64,000 bases of DNA from Methylovulum sp. (GTDB lineage: Bacteria > Pseudomonadota > Gammaproteobacteria > Methylococcales > Methylomonadaceae), in contig NZ_JAQTZU010000005.1 of assembly GCF_028687615.1 (NCBI RefSeq), positions 107,691-171,690 on the forward strand, given 5' to 3'. The notes beneath the pieces are model-generated. The model made no database searches. It was not told the DNA's origin and saw only the letters and a list, made by a program, of their open reading frames with translations. Below, one piece after another: positions 14,836 through 28,079 of the stretch; the first letter of the stretch is position 1; the number at the start of each line of letters is the position of its first letter. A program made the translations under genes and the position numbers.

Positions 14836-16956
14836 TCAAAAACTCACCGAAGCCGTCACCCGCACCATACGCGGCTCGACCGGATGCTTGATTATCCCAT
14901 CGGTACTACCGTCCGCATTCGGACCCGCCGCTTCGCCTTGTAAACGGTAGCCGTAAAAATAGGCGATATCGTTATGGGTCGATCCAAACAGATTGAACAC
15001 ATCTACTTCAATCTTGTAGGTTTTGTGCTGGTAACCCGTGCCGAAATTGACGATGCTAGTGTCGCCGCCCCAGGCACTGCCCGTCTCGTTCAATGGCACG
15101 TCGCCGAAATGGCGTAATCTGAGCGATCCGAAAAGCCCTGATGGCGTATTCACCACCGCGCCAACACTAATCACGCGGCCTACCGAATTGGGGATGCGAT
15201 TTTCCGATGCGGGTACGCCAACAAACTGTGAGGCGGTGAAGGCAAAATCGGCATCCAAAGTCAGCCAATCGGTAGGCTTATAATAATTTGTCCATTCAAC
15301 ACCGTAACGTTCGGATTTGCCGGACGGCTCGGTCGTACCGCCATCGCCAACAAACACCAATTCCGATTGGCTTTCCAGCCACCAAACCGCCAACGTCGAA
15401 TTCAAACCTTGCACCGCTTGGCTACGTACACCAACTTCCGCACCGCGTGAACGGACTAAGGGCGTGACCGAATTTGCCGTATCGCCCGTCGCCGGATCAA
15501 TTTTTATCGTCGTGCCACGCGCATCGTTGGAATGGTAGCCGTAACCCAGATTGATGAAAAAATCGGTGTCCAACCACGGCCCGGCTATCAGGCTGAGTTT
15601 GGGGCTGGCAAGTGAGGCATCTTGGCTGCCGGAATTGGCCGCCAGCGTTTGGCTATGGACATCAAAGCTAAAAAAATCACCGCGCAAGCCCGCGATGGAG
15701 CGGAATTTTTCTAACCAATGGGTTTCGCTTTTGACATAGATACCGACGCTAGTTTCGGTAATGTCGTCTTGGCGCACAGTGTTTAACAACTGGCGTTTTT
15801 GGGTGTGGTTTAAGGCGACACCATTGATGCCGTCATGACGGATTTGGATGCCTAAGGTATTGTCCATTTCTAAACCAAACAACTTATCGTAACGGGTATG
15901 CTCACCCGTGCCGCCAACTTGGACACGGCGTTCTTTTTGCTGGATTTGGTCGCCGTGGACGGTGTCGATATAGCCTGTGAAATTGGAGTACAAGTCCAAA
16001 TCACTGTACAGCGCGTAAATGCCCAGGTCATTTTTGGCGTGGGCGTTGCGGTTCCAAAAATTGCCGGATAGGCTGTAACGGCTGGTCACACCGCCGTCGC
16101 TGGCATCGCCCGTGCCGTATAAACCCATGATGCCCGCATTTATGGCTCGTTCCGGTATCTGGTTGGTGGCATTCCAGGTGTTGTGATACGCCTTACCGTT
16201 GATGGACATGCCCCAATTGTCTTGGTCTATGGTGTAACGCAACATGCCGTTGTATTTGTTGCTGGCTTCGGGTTGCTGCCAAACGCCATCATAGAAATTC
16301 ACTTCCGAACCGAACAGTAAATCGCCATCACCCAGTTTGAGTGAATCCGCCAACACGCCACGGTAATAACCAAATTCACCGCCCGTAAATTTGAGCAAAC
16401 CTTCGGATAGCTTGTGTATTGTGTGCATTTTGGCATAACCCGCCGCCGAAAAATCGCCCACTTCGGCGTAATACGGGCCTTTGCCGTATTCGATTTTATC
16501 CACCAGCTCAGGGATGACGCTGTTCAAATCCAAATAACCTTGCCCGTGGGTATGGCTGGGCATATTCATTGGGATACCATCAACATTGACAGAAAAATCC
16601 GTGCCGTGGTCGAGGTTAAAACCGCGTAAAAAATACTGGTTTGCCTTGCCGGAACCGCTGTGCTGGGTCGCCAAGGCACCCGGCACGACTTCCACCAATT
16701 CCCCGGTACGCGACAAAGGCCGGTGTTTGAATTCGGGCTGCCCGACCACGCCTTGCGATGCCGACGACGCAATGCCGATCAAATCGGTGGCGCGCCCTTC
16801 TATCTCGACCGTTTCCAATTGTACTGGCTCTTCTTTAGGTGCTGTATCCGGTTGCGGGTGTGCCTGAACGATGATGCAGTGCAGGCTAAGATAAACTCCG
16901 ATACCAAAAACCAGTGAACAAGGTGTAATAGCCAAATCAAAGGTTATTTTTTGCAT
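14836..16956 (-). CDS. TonB-dependent outer-membrane receptor
   Basis: A 706-residue receptor: hydrophobic N-terminal signal, a TonB-box-like VQLETVEIEG near residue 46, then the plug domain (about 70-180) with QYFLRGFNLDHGTDFSVNVDG and DKIEYGKGPYYAE, and a beta barrel that ends in aromatic phenylalanine (VTASVSF) as outer-membrane proteins do. The substrate cannot be read from the sequence; no exbB, tonB, siderophore or cobalamin gene is close. The plug is rich in His (MPSHTHGQG), which would suit metal or metal-chelate uptake, but this is only a hint. Confidence 0.9.
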   Translation of the reverse strand: MQKITFDLAITPCSLVFGIGVYLSLHCIIVQAHPQPDTAPKEEPVQLETVEIEGRATDLIGIASSASQGVVGQPEFKHRPLSRTGELVEVVPGALATQHSGSGKANQYFLRGFNLDHGTDFSVNVDGIPMNMPSHTHGQGYLDLNSVIPELVDKIEYGKGPYYAEVGDFSAAGYAKMHTIHKLSEGLLKFTGGEFGYYRGVLADSLKLGDGDLLFGSEVNFYDGVWQQPEASNKYNGMLRYTIDQDNWGMSINGKAYHNTWNATNQIPERAINAGIMGLYGTGDASDGGVTSRYSLSGNFWNRNAHAKNDLGIYALYSDLDLYSNFTGYIDTVHGDQIQQKERRVQVGGTGEHTRYDKLFGLEMDNTLGIQIRHDGINGVALNHTQKRQLLNTVRQDDITETSVGIYVKSETHWLEKFRSIAGLRGDFFSFDVHSQTLAANSGSQDASLASPKLSLIAGPWLDTDFFINLGYGYHSNDARGTTIKIDPATGDTANSVTPLVRSRGAEVGVRSQAVQGLNSTLAVWWLESQSELVFVGDGGTTEPSGKSERYGVEWTNYYKPTDWLTLDADFAFTASQFVGVPASENRIPNSVGRVISVGAVVNTPSGLFGSLRLRHFGDVPLNETGSAWGGDTSIVNFGTGYQHKTYKIEVDVFNLFGSTHNDIAYFYGYRLQGEAAGPNADGSTDGIIKHPVEPRMVRVTASVSF

Positions 16957-17465
16957 ACGCGCATCTTTATAGAATTGAAATTAATAGATTATAGGAGTTG
17001 CAAAGGTTTTTTACCTTGTGGCTATCAACTCATTAACGATACGCACAAGAGGAATGTTTGGATGCAGTTTATAAGGGAATAAACATCAAAGATGCCAAAG
17101 AACCATAAAAATACCAAAAAAATCAGAATTTCTGAATTTTATCCCATACAAATAATATTCATTAATTGCCGCGTAATCAAAATACTACCAAGCCTAGTTA
17201 CTAACATTTTTATTGATGTTATTTTTAATGATAACGCTATTACTTAGTCTTTTGTATATAAATCAACTTATTTTAGAAGTTGTCATAATTTTCTAACATA
17301 CAAAACCATGCTAAAAAACTTGACCTAACATTATCGCTCATGATAAAAATCATCCCGTTGTTCTAGATTTATCGGACAACCGGCTCAGAAATTTTTATTT
17401 TTGAGTTGCACCCCTTAGAGGAAAGGGAAATACCAAATATTATTAACCTTAGAGAGGATTTAAAA
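16957..17465. other. AT-rich intergenic region between divergent genes
   Basis: 509 bases that must hold the promoters of the TonB receptor (-) and of the small membrane protein (+). The stretch at 17140-17345 is very AT-rich, with imperfect dyads such as TGATAAAAATCA near 17341. I do not see a convincing Fur box or riboswitch. Confidence 0.4.
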
Positions 17466-17675
17466 ATGACTGAAGTAAAAGAAGACAACAGCATGTGGTT
17501 TATCATTGGTGGCTGCATCATTGCGATGATAGTCGTCGTAATATTCCTGAAAGGGGAAAAATCTGAACACTTAAAAAGCGGTACTGTCGCTCAATTGCAA
17601 TCAGAAACTTTTGCTAACTTAGAAAAAAGAAAAACCAGCAACAACGTTACTGAAGCCCAAAAAGCTGGAAAATAA
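17466..17675 (+). CDS. Small single-span membrane protein, unknown
   Basis: A 69-residue protein from the ATG at 17466, preceded by AGAGAGGA (17450-17457). It has a short charged N-terminus, one transmembrane helix (WFIIGGCIIAMIVVVIFL, residues about 11-28) and a polar, lysine-rich C-terminal tail. A longer frame to 17406 has no better start signal. A strong terminator follows, so it is a monocistronic unit. I do not recognise the family. Confidence 0.6.
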   Translation: MTEVKEDNSMWFIIGGCIIAMIVVVIFLKGEKSEHLKSGTVAQLQSETFANLEKRKTSNNVTEAQKAGK

Positions 17676-17683
17676 ATGACAAA

Positions 17684-17718
17684 CCCACCGATGAGCTTAA
17701 TCATCGGTGGGTTTTTTT
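17684..17718 (+). terminator. Rho-independent terminator
   Basis: Stem CCCACCGATGA / TCATCGGTGGG with loop GCTTAA and a run of seven T. It lies 9 bases after the small membrane protein gene. Confidence 0.9.
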
Positions 17719-18137
17719 GTGGTATTTTTGAACATTAGAACCAATCATTAAACGAACAAATTAAACAATCTTTAAATTTCATTAATGGCATATTATGGGA
17801 TTGTCAAAAAATTTTAACTTTATTCCTTCATCGACTGAACATAAAAGCTATTTACTGATTAAAATATTATTAAGTTGATTATTAAAAGAAATAGCATGAT
17901 ATACAACTTAAATAATGCCGTACCAGGTTCTAATCGATACGACAAAAATATACTCCGAGCAATAAATTCGTCATACCCTCCATAATTTTTTTCTTCTACC
18001 TTCAGCCCGGTAGGGTGGACAAAGTTTTTTTGTCCACCATTTTTTTGCATTCAATCATTATCTTGAACTTCTGATGTAATCCTAGCAAGTTCGATTCTAT
18101 ACATTTACCCGTTGTTAATCAGCTTGATAAGTCAGTA
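17719..18137. other. AT-rich intergenic region with hairpin
   Basis: About 420 bases without a supported gene. The only clear structure is the hairpin GGTGGACAAA/TTTGTCCACC at 18014-18048, followed on the plus strand by a T run. The rest is AT-rich and a small open frame on the minus strand has no coding character. Confidence 0.5.
18014..18048 (+). terminator. Hairpin with T run
   Basis: Stem GGTGGACAAA / TTTGTCCACC followed by ATTTTTTT. It fits a rho-independent terminator in plus orientation, but no plus-strand gene ends nearby, so it may instead be a repeat remnant. Confidence 0.45.
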
Positions 18138-18410
18138 TCAATCTTTTGGCGGCACGTAACCAACCGGCATTTCATTATTGCCTTCAAACAAGAATTTTGT
18201 CCGCTCTTCAGCCAAAAATACCCTAGCTTTAGGATCGAAACTTGCCAATCTATTTTCATTAATCAGCATGGTTTGTTTGCTTAGCCATGCCTTCCAAGCT
18301 TCTTTAGAGATTCTTTCGTAAATTTCTTGACCCTTATCGCCGGGAAATGGCGGTGCGTCCAAACCTTCGGCTTCCATCCCCAATTTCACGCAATTTACTA
18401 ATCTTGTCAT
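18138..18410 (-). CDS. yggX: Iron-trafficking / oxidative damage protection protein YggX
   Basis: A 90-residue protein of the YggX family, linked to protection of iron-sulfur clusters against oxidative stress. The typical features are the start MTRLVNCVKLGMEAEGLD with the conserved Cys, FPGDKGQEIYERISKEAW and a C-terminal EEMEKYLF-type region represented by FLAEERTKFLFEG. It follows mutY after a 2-base gap, as in other gammaproteobacteria, and the partner protein is an Fe-S enzyme. Confidence 0.93.
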   Translation of the reverse strand: MTRLVNCVKLGMEAEGLDAPPFPGDKGQEIYERISKEAWKAWLSKQTMLINENRLASFDPKARVFLAEERTKFLFEGNNEMPVGYVPPKD

Positions 18411-18412
18411 GG

Positions 18413-19489
18413 TTATCCTCGGATATTTTGTGTGTTAAGTTGTTGCAGCAAGCTTTTTATGGGGGCTGCCAACCCTAGCCTGTCAATGTCCGCGCTGTTA
18501 TACCAGAGTGATTGATTGGCTTCCATCACATTATTTGTAAGGTTTTCGATGTGGACGATGAGCGGCGTGTAATCCAGATGGTAATGCGAGAAAGTGTGGC
18601 GTTTGCTTGGCAAAATATATTGTTGGCTAATGGATAATTTACGGCTTAGGCACCAGTCTTCCGCTTCAGCAATGCTGGCAAATTCAGGCAAGCTCCATAA
18701 ACCACCCCATATCCCTGTTGGAGGCCTTTTTTCCAACCAAATATGCCGGTTCGGATTGTGCAGAACTAACCAAATACTTTGTTTGACAGGTAAGGTTTTA
18801 GAGGGTTTTCGGCTGGGATAAGTCGAGGTTGTGCCGCTATTGTTAGCAATACAATAATCTGCAACCGGACAGGCCAGGCATAAAGGCTTGCTACGGGTAC
18901 ATAGGGTTGCCCCCAAATCCATAATCGCTTGAGTGTAGTCAGCGACGCGCTCTTTAGGTGTTAATTCCCTACTGAGAACCCATAAAGTTTTATTGAATTG
19001 TGCATATCCAGGCCAACCGGAAATGCCATAAAGACGCGTTAAAACCCGTTTGACGTTGCCATCAAGAATGGGATGGCTATCATTAAAGGCGATGCTCAAA
19101 ATAGCCCCGGCTGTGGACTGGCCTATGCCCGGCAACGCCAGCAAGCCATCCAAGGTATCAGGAAAGTATCCCAATCCTGTTATTGCTTGTGCAGCTTTGT
19201 GCAAATTACGGGCACGGGCGTAATAACCCAGTCCCGCCCAGTGTTGTAGCACATCATCAATATCAGCCGCCGCCAGTTGTTCCAAATTTGGAAATTTTTT
19301 AGTGAACACTAAAAAATACGGTATTACCGTGGCTACTTGGGTTTGCTGCAACATGGTCTCCGATAACCAAACCCGATACGGATTAATGTCTTGTTGCCAA
19401 GGCAGGTTTTTACGCCCGTATTGGTCAAACCAAGTTAATAGGCGATGTTGGAATTGCGCTGGGGTCATTGGCTTTACAGGGTAATTCAC
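18413..19489 (-). CDS. mutY: A/G-specific adenine DNA glycosylase
   Basis: Removes adenine mispaired with 8-oxoguanine. The 358 residues show the catalytic Glu in WLSETMLQQTQV near residue 48, the helix-hairpin-helix LPGIGQSTAGAIL, the catalytic Asp in LDGNVKRVLTRL, and the [4Fe-4S] site C-X6-C-X2-C-X5-C in CTRSKPLCLACPVADYC. The C-terminal NUDIX-like domain that recognises 8-oxoG (residues about 230-350) is present. It forms an operon with yggX. Confidence 0.96.
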   Translation of the reverse strand: MNYPVKPMTPAQFQHRLLTWFDQYGRKNLPWQQDINPYRVWLSETMLQQTQVATVIPYFLVFTKKFPNLEQLAAADIDDVLQHWAGLGYYARARNLHKAAQAITGLGYFPDTLDGLLALPGIGQSTAGAILSIAFNDSHPILDGNVKRVLTRLYGISGWPGYAQFNKTLWVLSRELTPKERVADYTQAIMDLGATLCTRSKPLCLACPVADYCIANNSGTTSTYPSRKPSKTLPVKQSIWLVLHNPNRHIWLEKRPPTGIWGGLWSLPEFASIAEAEDWCLSRKLSISQQYILPSKRHTFSHYHLDYTPLIVHIENLTNNVMEANQSLWYNSADIDRLGLAAPIKSLLQQLNTQNIRG

Positions 19490-19569
19490 ATCGCTAAAAA
19501 AGGGTGCATTAATCGTTGGTTATCGAATATCATGGACTTTTGCATAACTTATTATAAACGAGGTGAAAA

Positions 19570-19863
19570 ATGTTGTTTTTAGCTAAAGCGGGGGGGATTG
19601 CCATTCTTGTCTGGTTTTATATGACCGCCAAAAAGCATGGTCAATCACCTATAAAATGGGTGGTTATCGGTTTGATGGGTTATTGGATTGCTTGGTGGGC
19701 GGTCAAATTGACGGTACTTGCGCCTATTGTTGGAATGTTCAGTAAAAACTTTACTATGGTCTTTATCGTCACCCAGATCCCGGCTCTATGCGCTATCGCC
19801 GCCGCTTATTTTGTAAGAAAAAAACTGTTGGCAGATTTGCCGTCGAATGATGAACAAAATTGA
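19570..19863 (+). CDS. Small multi-span membrane protein, unknown
   Basis: A 97-residue hydrophobic protein, probably three transmembrane helices (IAILVWFYM, WVVIGLMGYWIAWWAVKLTV, FIVTQIPALCAIAAAYFV) with a charged C-terminal tail. A GAGGTG ribosome site precedes the ATG. It is divergent from mutY and is not related to a family I recognise. The region between them (about 80 bases) carries both promoters. Confidence 0.6.
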   Translation: MLFLAKAGGIAILVWFYMTAKKHGQSPIKWVVIGLMGYWIAWWAVKLTVLAPIVGMFSKNFTMVFIVTQIPALCAIAAAYFVRKKLLADLPSNDEQN

Positions 19864-19901
19864 CCATAAGAGTTTAACTTATTCTAGCCCCATATAAAAA
19901 A

Positions 19902-19932
19902 CGGCTAACATCTTTTCAAGGGATGTTAGCCG
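19902..19932 (-). terminator. Rho-independent terminator after lgt
   Basis: Stem CGGCTAACATC / GATGTTAGCCG with a nine-base loop, followed on the minus strand by six T. It ends the lgt transcript and may also serve the convergent small gene. Confidence 0.88.
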
Positions 19933-19956
19933 AATTTTAACAATGGCAGGTATCTT

Positions 19957-20739
19957 TTACGCTGGTTTTCTATAGGCAAAATACAACATTAACGCACCAA
20001 TTATTATCATCGGTGTAGACAGCACCTGCCCCATCGTCAACCAATCAAACGCCAAATAGCCTAAATGGGCATCAGGCAAACGGTAGAACTCAACAAAAAA
20101 GCGGAAACAACCGTAGAAAAATATGGCCACTCCTGTTGGCGCCATAACGGGTCGCGGTTTACTGGTATAGACTTGTAAAATCAGGTACAACACCAAACCT
20201 TCCAGAAACGCTTCGTAAAGTTGCGAAGGATGACGGGCGAGGGGCCCGCCATTCGGGAAAACCATCGCCCACGGAACATCAGTCGTCCTTCCCCAGAGTT
20301 CTGAGTTGATGAAGTTGCCTATGCGCCCTGCCCCCAAACCGATGGGGGCCAAAGGAGCGATGATGTCGATGAGCTGCATCATAGTGCAGTTTTGTTTCTT
20401 CGCATAAAACCACATCGCTACAAACACGCCCAACATACCGCCATGAAAAGCCATGCCGCCTTCCCAGATTTTAAATAGCATAATCGGATCATGGATAAAA
20501 TCGCTGAATTTATAAAATAAGACATAGCCTATCCTGCCACCCAAAATCACACCTAACGCGCCGTAAGTTACCAAGTCTTCAATGGCTTCAGGTTTGATCG
20601 GGGACCATGGGCGTCTGGCACTTCTTTGGCCTAAGAAATAAATGGCGACAAAGCCGAGGAGGTACATCAGACCATACCAATGGACTTTCAGCGGGCCAAG
20701 TTCAATCGCTACGGGATCAATTTGCGGGTAAGTGAGCAT
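19957..20739 (-). CDS. lgt: Prolipoprotein diacylglyceryl transferase
   Basis: Transfers diacylglycerol from phosphatidylglycerol to the lipobox cysteine of prolipoproteins in the inner membrane. The 260 residues contain several hydrophobic helices, the HGGMLGVF motif near residue 98 and the signature GAGRIGNFINSELWGR near residue 135. It lies just after gyrB, a place unlike the thyA-linked position in enterics. Confidence 0.96.
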   Translation of the reverse strand: MLTYPQIDPVAIELGPLKVHWYGLMYLLGFVAIYFLGQRSARRPWSPIKPEAIEDLVTYGALGVILGGRIGYVLFYKFSDFIHDPIMLFKIWEGGMAFHGGMLGVFVAMWFYAKKQNCTMMQLIDIIAPLAPIGLGAGRIGNFINSELWGRTTDVPWAMVFPNGGPLARHPSQLYEAFLEGLVLYLILQVYTSKPRPVMAPTGVAIFFYGCFRFFVEFYRLPDAHLGYLAFDWLTMGQVLSTPMIIIGALMLYFAYRKPA

Positions 20740-20741
20740 GA

Positions 20742-24280
<3,539 letters not shown>

Positions 24281-24291
24281 AATAGTTAAAG

Positions 24292-25392
24292 TTATAAACG
24301 CATTGGCATAACGATGAATTGATAAGTACGGTCATTTTGTTCATTAATAAAACAACTGCTGGCATTGCTGGCGATTATCAATGCCGCAGTATCAGAATCT
24401 AAATTGGCGACTGCTTCCAACAAATATTGGGCATTGAAAGAAATAGACAAAGGCTCGCCGTCATAATCAATCGCCAGTCCTTCTTCCGCTTCGTCTTGCT
24501 CTGGATTATGGGTGCTGATGGTCAAGTATTCCGAAGCAATATCAAGCGTAATGCCTTTAAATTTTTCGTTTGACAAAATGGCGACCCGCGTCAAAGCATC
24601 TCGAAATAATTGTTTATCAATGCACAAAGGATTAAAAAATTCTTGTTGGAATACTTTGCTGAAATCAGGATATTTGGCATCGACCAATTTTGCAGAAAAA
24701 ATCAAGTCCTTGATAAAGATTCGGATATTGTTGCTGGAAAATTCCACCTTTAATTCTGCTTCGGCATCATCTAATAACCGGTTTAATTCCAAAACACCTT
24801 TTCTTGGCAAGATGATCCGTGCTTCGAATCCTGTTGCCTGTTCAAGATAATCCTCGTACACGGCTAAACGATGTCCATCAGAAGCCACTAATTTAAGCTT
24901 ACTATTTGAAATATTCATCAATAGGCCATTCAAGTAGTAACGCACGTCTTGATTAGCCATACAAAACATCGTCTTATCCAAAGCTTTTTTAAATTGTCCT
25001 GCATTGATAAAAAAATGATTTTCCAAAGCTGATTCAGAAAATTCTGGGTAATTATCGGCGGGTAAGGTGCTTAAGGAAAAACGGCTGCGCTGTGAAGATA
25101 TTTTAATTTTATCGCCTTCTTGTTCGAATTTGATTTCCGCACCTTTGGGTAATAAGCGGCAAATATCTAAAAATTTTCTGGCCGGAATGGTAATAGATCC
25201 AGAATCGGATGGTTCGATAGCTATTTTGGCAATGATTTGAATTTCCAAATCAGTACCAGTCATAACTAATTGCCCATCATCAATCACCATTAAAACATTC
25301 GCAAGAATAGGCAAAGTCTGGCGTTTTTCTATAACGCTGACAATTTGCTGTAAAGGTGTTAGTAAAACTTCTCTATTAATAATGAATTTCAT
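24292..25392 (-). CDS. dnaN: DNA polymerase III sliding clamp (beta subunit)
   Basis: A 366-residue clamp with three repeated folds, the usual length. Recognisable parts are the start MKFIINREVLLTPLQQIVSVIEKR, ILANVLM, SFNAQYLLEAVANL near residue 307 and the C-terminal YQFIVMPMRL. It follows the origin region and precedes recF by 11 bases. Confidence 0.96.
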   Translation of the reverse strand: MKFIINREVLLTPLQQIVSVIEKRQTLPILANVLMVIDDGQLVMTGTDLEIQIIAKIAIEPSDSGSITIPARKFLDICRLLPKGAEIKFEQEGDKIKISSQRSRFSLSTLPADNYPEFSESALENHFFINAGQFKKALDKTMFCMANQDVRYYLNGLLMNISNSKLKLVASDGHRLAVYEDYLEQATGFEARIILPRKGVLELNRLLDDAEAELKVEFSSNNIRIFIKDLIFSAKLVDAKYPDFSKVFQQEFFNPLCIDKQLFRDALTRVAILSNEKFKGITLDIASEYLTISTHNPEQDEAEEGLAIDYDGEPLSISFNAQYLLEAVANLDSDTAALIIASNASSCFINEQNDRTYQFIVMPMRL

Positions 25393-25871
25393 ATTTTTAC
25401 ATTTATTAGTATTAGTGGAGGTAAAAACTGTTGATAACTTAATATTAACTTATTTATTCAATGAGTTAAATGTGTATAACAAAGTCGGTTAAAGCCTTTG
25501 GCGATTGTGGATAAGTTTTCGTCGCAAAAAATTGAATAGTTACGCACAAGTTTATCCCAAAGAAACCGGGATTCTATCCCCATACTTATCCACAGCTTGG
25601 CAGATCAATTTTTGAGCGGTTTAAAACATAAAATTAATCATCAAGGACTAATAAAAATTAAGAAAAGTATTAAAAGCTTCTTATTATTAGCTAGCCAATA
25701 ATCTGGTATAAGACAATTTTTTACTTTTAAAACAATAAATTAAATAACAATTAAAGATGTTGGTAAATTGTGGGCAAATTGTGGATAAGTGCTTAGCTCT
25801 ATTTTCCCCTAAAGTTATCCACAGAAATGACTACAAGAATAGTTGGGTTTACACACAATGTTATCCCCAGC
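25393..25871. other. Probable chromosomal origin oriC (dnaA-dnaN intergenic)
   Basis: 479 bases with four exact DnaA boxes TTATCCACA: minus strand at 25506-25514 and 25780-25788, plus strand at 25586-25594 and 25815-25823. Close variants lie at 25552-25560 (TTATCCCAA) and 25861-25869 (TTATCCCCA). Between the box groups, 25620-25760 is extremely AT-rich and is the best candidate for the unwinding element. The flanking gene order dnaA-oriC-dnaN is the classical one. The dnaA-rpmH gap on the other side has no exact box. The dnaN promoter must also lie here. Confidence 0.88.
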
Positions 25872-27188
25872 TTAATGGGATAAGGTGCGTAATAAATTGG
25901 CATAATCTTCTGCCATTTTATGATCTGATTCTTTTAGTTCGGTAATACGTTTGCAGGCATTGATGACAGTTGTGTGGTCACGTCCTCCAAAAGCACTACC
26001 TATTTCGGGATAGCTATGTGAAGTCAATTCCCGCGCTAGACACATGGCAACTTGTCGGGGTCGTGTGATAGTTTGCTTGCGGTTTTTAGAGGCCAAATCA
26101 GAGATGCGGATTTTGTAATATTCCGCCACGGTCTTTTGGATATTATCAATATTGATTAATTTGTCCTGCAAAGAAATTAAGTCATGCAGGGCTTCTTTAG
26201 TGAATTCCGTGGTAATCTCACGTCCGGTAAATTGGGCGTTGGCTATCACACGTCGTAAGGCGCCTTCCAAATCCCGAACGTTAGACGGGATTCGTTTAGC
26301 GATGAAAAAAGCCACTTCCTGCGCGAGGTCAACACCGGCCAATTGTCCTTTTTTCATTAGGATTGCGGCCCGGGTTTCCATATCCGGGGGTTCTATTGAA
26401 ACGGGCAACCCCCAGCCAAAACGTGATTTTAAACGGTCTTCAAGACCCACAATTTCTTTGGGATATTTGTCGCAAGTCAAAACAACTTGATGTTTCTTTT
26501 CCAGTAACGTATTGAAAGTATGGAAAAATTCTTCTTGAGAACGCTCTTTCCCGGCAAAAAACTGAATATCGTCGATAAGCAACACATCAATGGCGCGATA
26601 AAATTGCTTAAAGGCGTCTATCGAATTTTGTTGCAAAGCTTTTACCATGTCCTGGACAAATTTTTCTGAATGCAGGTAAATGATATTAGCAGAGGGATTT
26701 TTTTGTGCGGCAGCATTGCCGATAGCATGCATCAGATGTGTTTTACCTAAACCGGAACTGCCGTAAATCAACAATGGGTTATAGGCTTTGCCGCTATTTT
26801 CAGAAACTTGGATAGATGCAGCACGTGCCAGTTGGTTAGATTTACCTTCGACGAAGTTTTCAAAGGTAAACGTTTTGTTAAGAAAAGTCAGGTTGGCTTT
26901 TTTAGTTTCGGTCGGTTTGGCAAATTTGGTAAAGACAGATGTTGCCGATTTTTTTGAGCCAATTTCTAAATTTAGAACTAAAGCGCCATTTGAAAATTCA
27001 TGGATGGTTTCTTCAATTTTGGTAAAGTGATGTTGTTTGACCCAGTCCAACACAAAACGGTTGGGAGCGAGCAAAGTGATATGCCCGTCAGTTTCGACAG
27101 CCTGTAGGGGACGTATCCAGGTGCTGAAATCGGCATTGGCGATTTCATTTTCAAGTTTAGCAAGGCAGTTGTCCCAAATTGAACTCAT
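25872..27188 (-). CDS. dnaA: Chromosomal replication initiator DnaA
   Basis: 438 residues. Domain I is at the N-terminus ([26 protein letters not shown]), followed by a linker, the AAA+ domain with Walker [18 protein letters not shown] and Walker [14 protein letters not shown], and the DNA-binding domain with the signature [15 protein letters not shown]. The overall length is a little short of the E. coli protein because domain II is reduced. It is divergent from rpmH. Confidence 0.97.
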   Translation of the reverse strand: MSSIWDNCLAKLENEIANADFSTWIRPLQAVETDGHITLLAPNRFVLDWVKQHHFTKIEETIHEFSNGALVLNLEIGSKKSATSVFTKFAKPTETKKANLTFLNKTFTFENFVEGKSNQLARAASIQVSENSGKAYNPLLIYGSSGLGKTHLMHAIGNAAAQKNPSANIIYLHSEKFVQDMVKALQQNSIDAFKQFYRAIDVLLIDDIQFFAGKERSQEEFFHTFNTLLEKKHQVVLTCDKYPKEIVGLEDRLKSRFGWGLPVSIEPPDMETRAAILMKKGQLAGVDLAQEVAFFIAKRIPSNVRDLEGALRRVIANAQFTGREITTEFTKEALHDLISLQDKLINIDNIQKTVAEYYKIRISDLASKNRKQTITRPRQVAMCLARELTSHSYPEIGSAFGGRDHTTVINACKRITELKESDHKMAEDYANLLRTLSH

Positions 27189-27355
27189 TGAAGTAGATAA
27201 GATATTGATTTGTGAGAGAAGAGAAAAAGGGCTTTTGCCACTTAATAGTAATAAAACAAGTCGTTACAGAATTGACAGACTAAGCGGTTTATTCTATCAT
27301 CCAACGTCTTTTTTATCCGTTTTTGATAACACCATCCGAGTAGGCTTGAGCAACA

Positions 27356-27490
27356 ATGAAAAGAACATACCAACCCAGCAAAATCAAACGCGTCAGAACC
27401 CACGGTTTCCGTACCAGAATGGCGACAGTCGGTGGCCGCAAAGTGTTGAATGCACGCAGAGCCAAAGGTCGTCACAAATTGACAGTTTAG
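27356..27490 (+). CDS. rpmH: 50S ribosomal protein L34
   Basis: 44 residues, [18 protein letters not shown] onward, ending GRHKLTV. This is the near-universal L34 sequence and length. The position, divergent from dnaA and before rnpA, is the standard bacterial order. Confidence 0.97.
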   Translation: MKRTYQPSKIKRVRTHGFRTRMATVGGRKVLNARRAKGRHKLTV

Positions 27491-27498
27491 ACTTTGGT

Positions 27499-27864
27499 TT
27501 GACGGACAATGATTTTGGTTTCCCTCCGCAGTGCCGCTTAAAAAAGCCTGCTGAATATAAAAAAGTTTTTGCTAAACCTGTAAAGTCCAGCGACCAGTAT
27601 TTTACCTTATTGGCGATAAAAAATGATTTGGATCATCCACGGCTAGGTTTGGCGATTGCTAAAAAAAATATCAAAAAAGCTGTACACAGAAATATCATTA
27701 AACGCACTGTTCGGGAAAATTTTCGGCTTCAGCAACATTTAGGAAATATCGATATTGTTGTTTTAGCCCGCAAGGAAGCCGTCGATGCCCCGCTGGAACT
27801 ATTAAGAAAGTCATTGGAAAAACACTGGCTGAAGTTGGTAACCCGATGCGCTTCATATTCATAG
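27499..27864 (+). CDS. rnpA: Ribonuclease P protein component
   Basis: Protein subunit of RNase P, about 121 residues. The family signature is the basic helix region [16 protein letters not shown], preceded by [14 protein letters not shown]. No ATG lies in the expected place; I choose the TTG at 27499, which gives [24 protein letters not shown], equivalent to the normal N-terminus, 8 bases after rpmH. The stop lies inside yidD (19-base overlap). Confidence 0.9.
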   Translation: MTDNDFGFPPQCRLKKPAEYKKVFAKPVKSSDQYFTLLAIKNDLDHPRLGLAIAKKNIKKAVHRNIIKRTVRENFRLQQHLGNIDIVVLARKEAVDAPLELLRKSLEKHWLKLVTRCASYS

Positions 27865-28079
27865 CAATAATAAAGTTTTACCGATACTTTATCAGCCCTT
27901 TGCTTGGCTCTAATTGCCGTTTTTATCCAAGCTGTTCCCAATATTCCTTAGAAGCGTTTCAGCGCCATGGCGCCGCCATTGGTTGCTATCTCACCCTCAA
28001 AAGATTATTAAAATGCCACCCCTTCCATGAAGGGGGCATTGATCCCGTTCCAGATAAATTGAGAAACAAGAATGGATAA
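27846..28079 (+). CDS. yidD: Membrane protein insertion efficiency factor YidD
   Basis: 77 residues with the family signature [23 protein letters not shown] followed by [18 protein letters not shown] (listed as motifs, each part conserved). It overlaps rnpA by 19 bases and yidC by 8, so the three are translated from one message. Confidence 0.95.
   Translation: MRFIFIAIIKFYRYFISPLLGSNCRFYPSCSQYSLEAFQRHGAAIGCYLTLKRLLKCHPFHEGGIDPVPDKLRNKNG

Noticed and set aside
16957..17465. Fur box or riboswitch upstream of the TonB receptor
   Set aside because: Only weak partial dyads are seen in AT-rich DNA; not enough to call.
27189..27355. oriC between dnaA and rpmH
   Set aside because: No exact DnaA box is present there, in contrast to the dnaA-dnaN gap with four.
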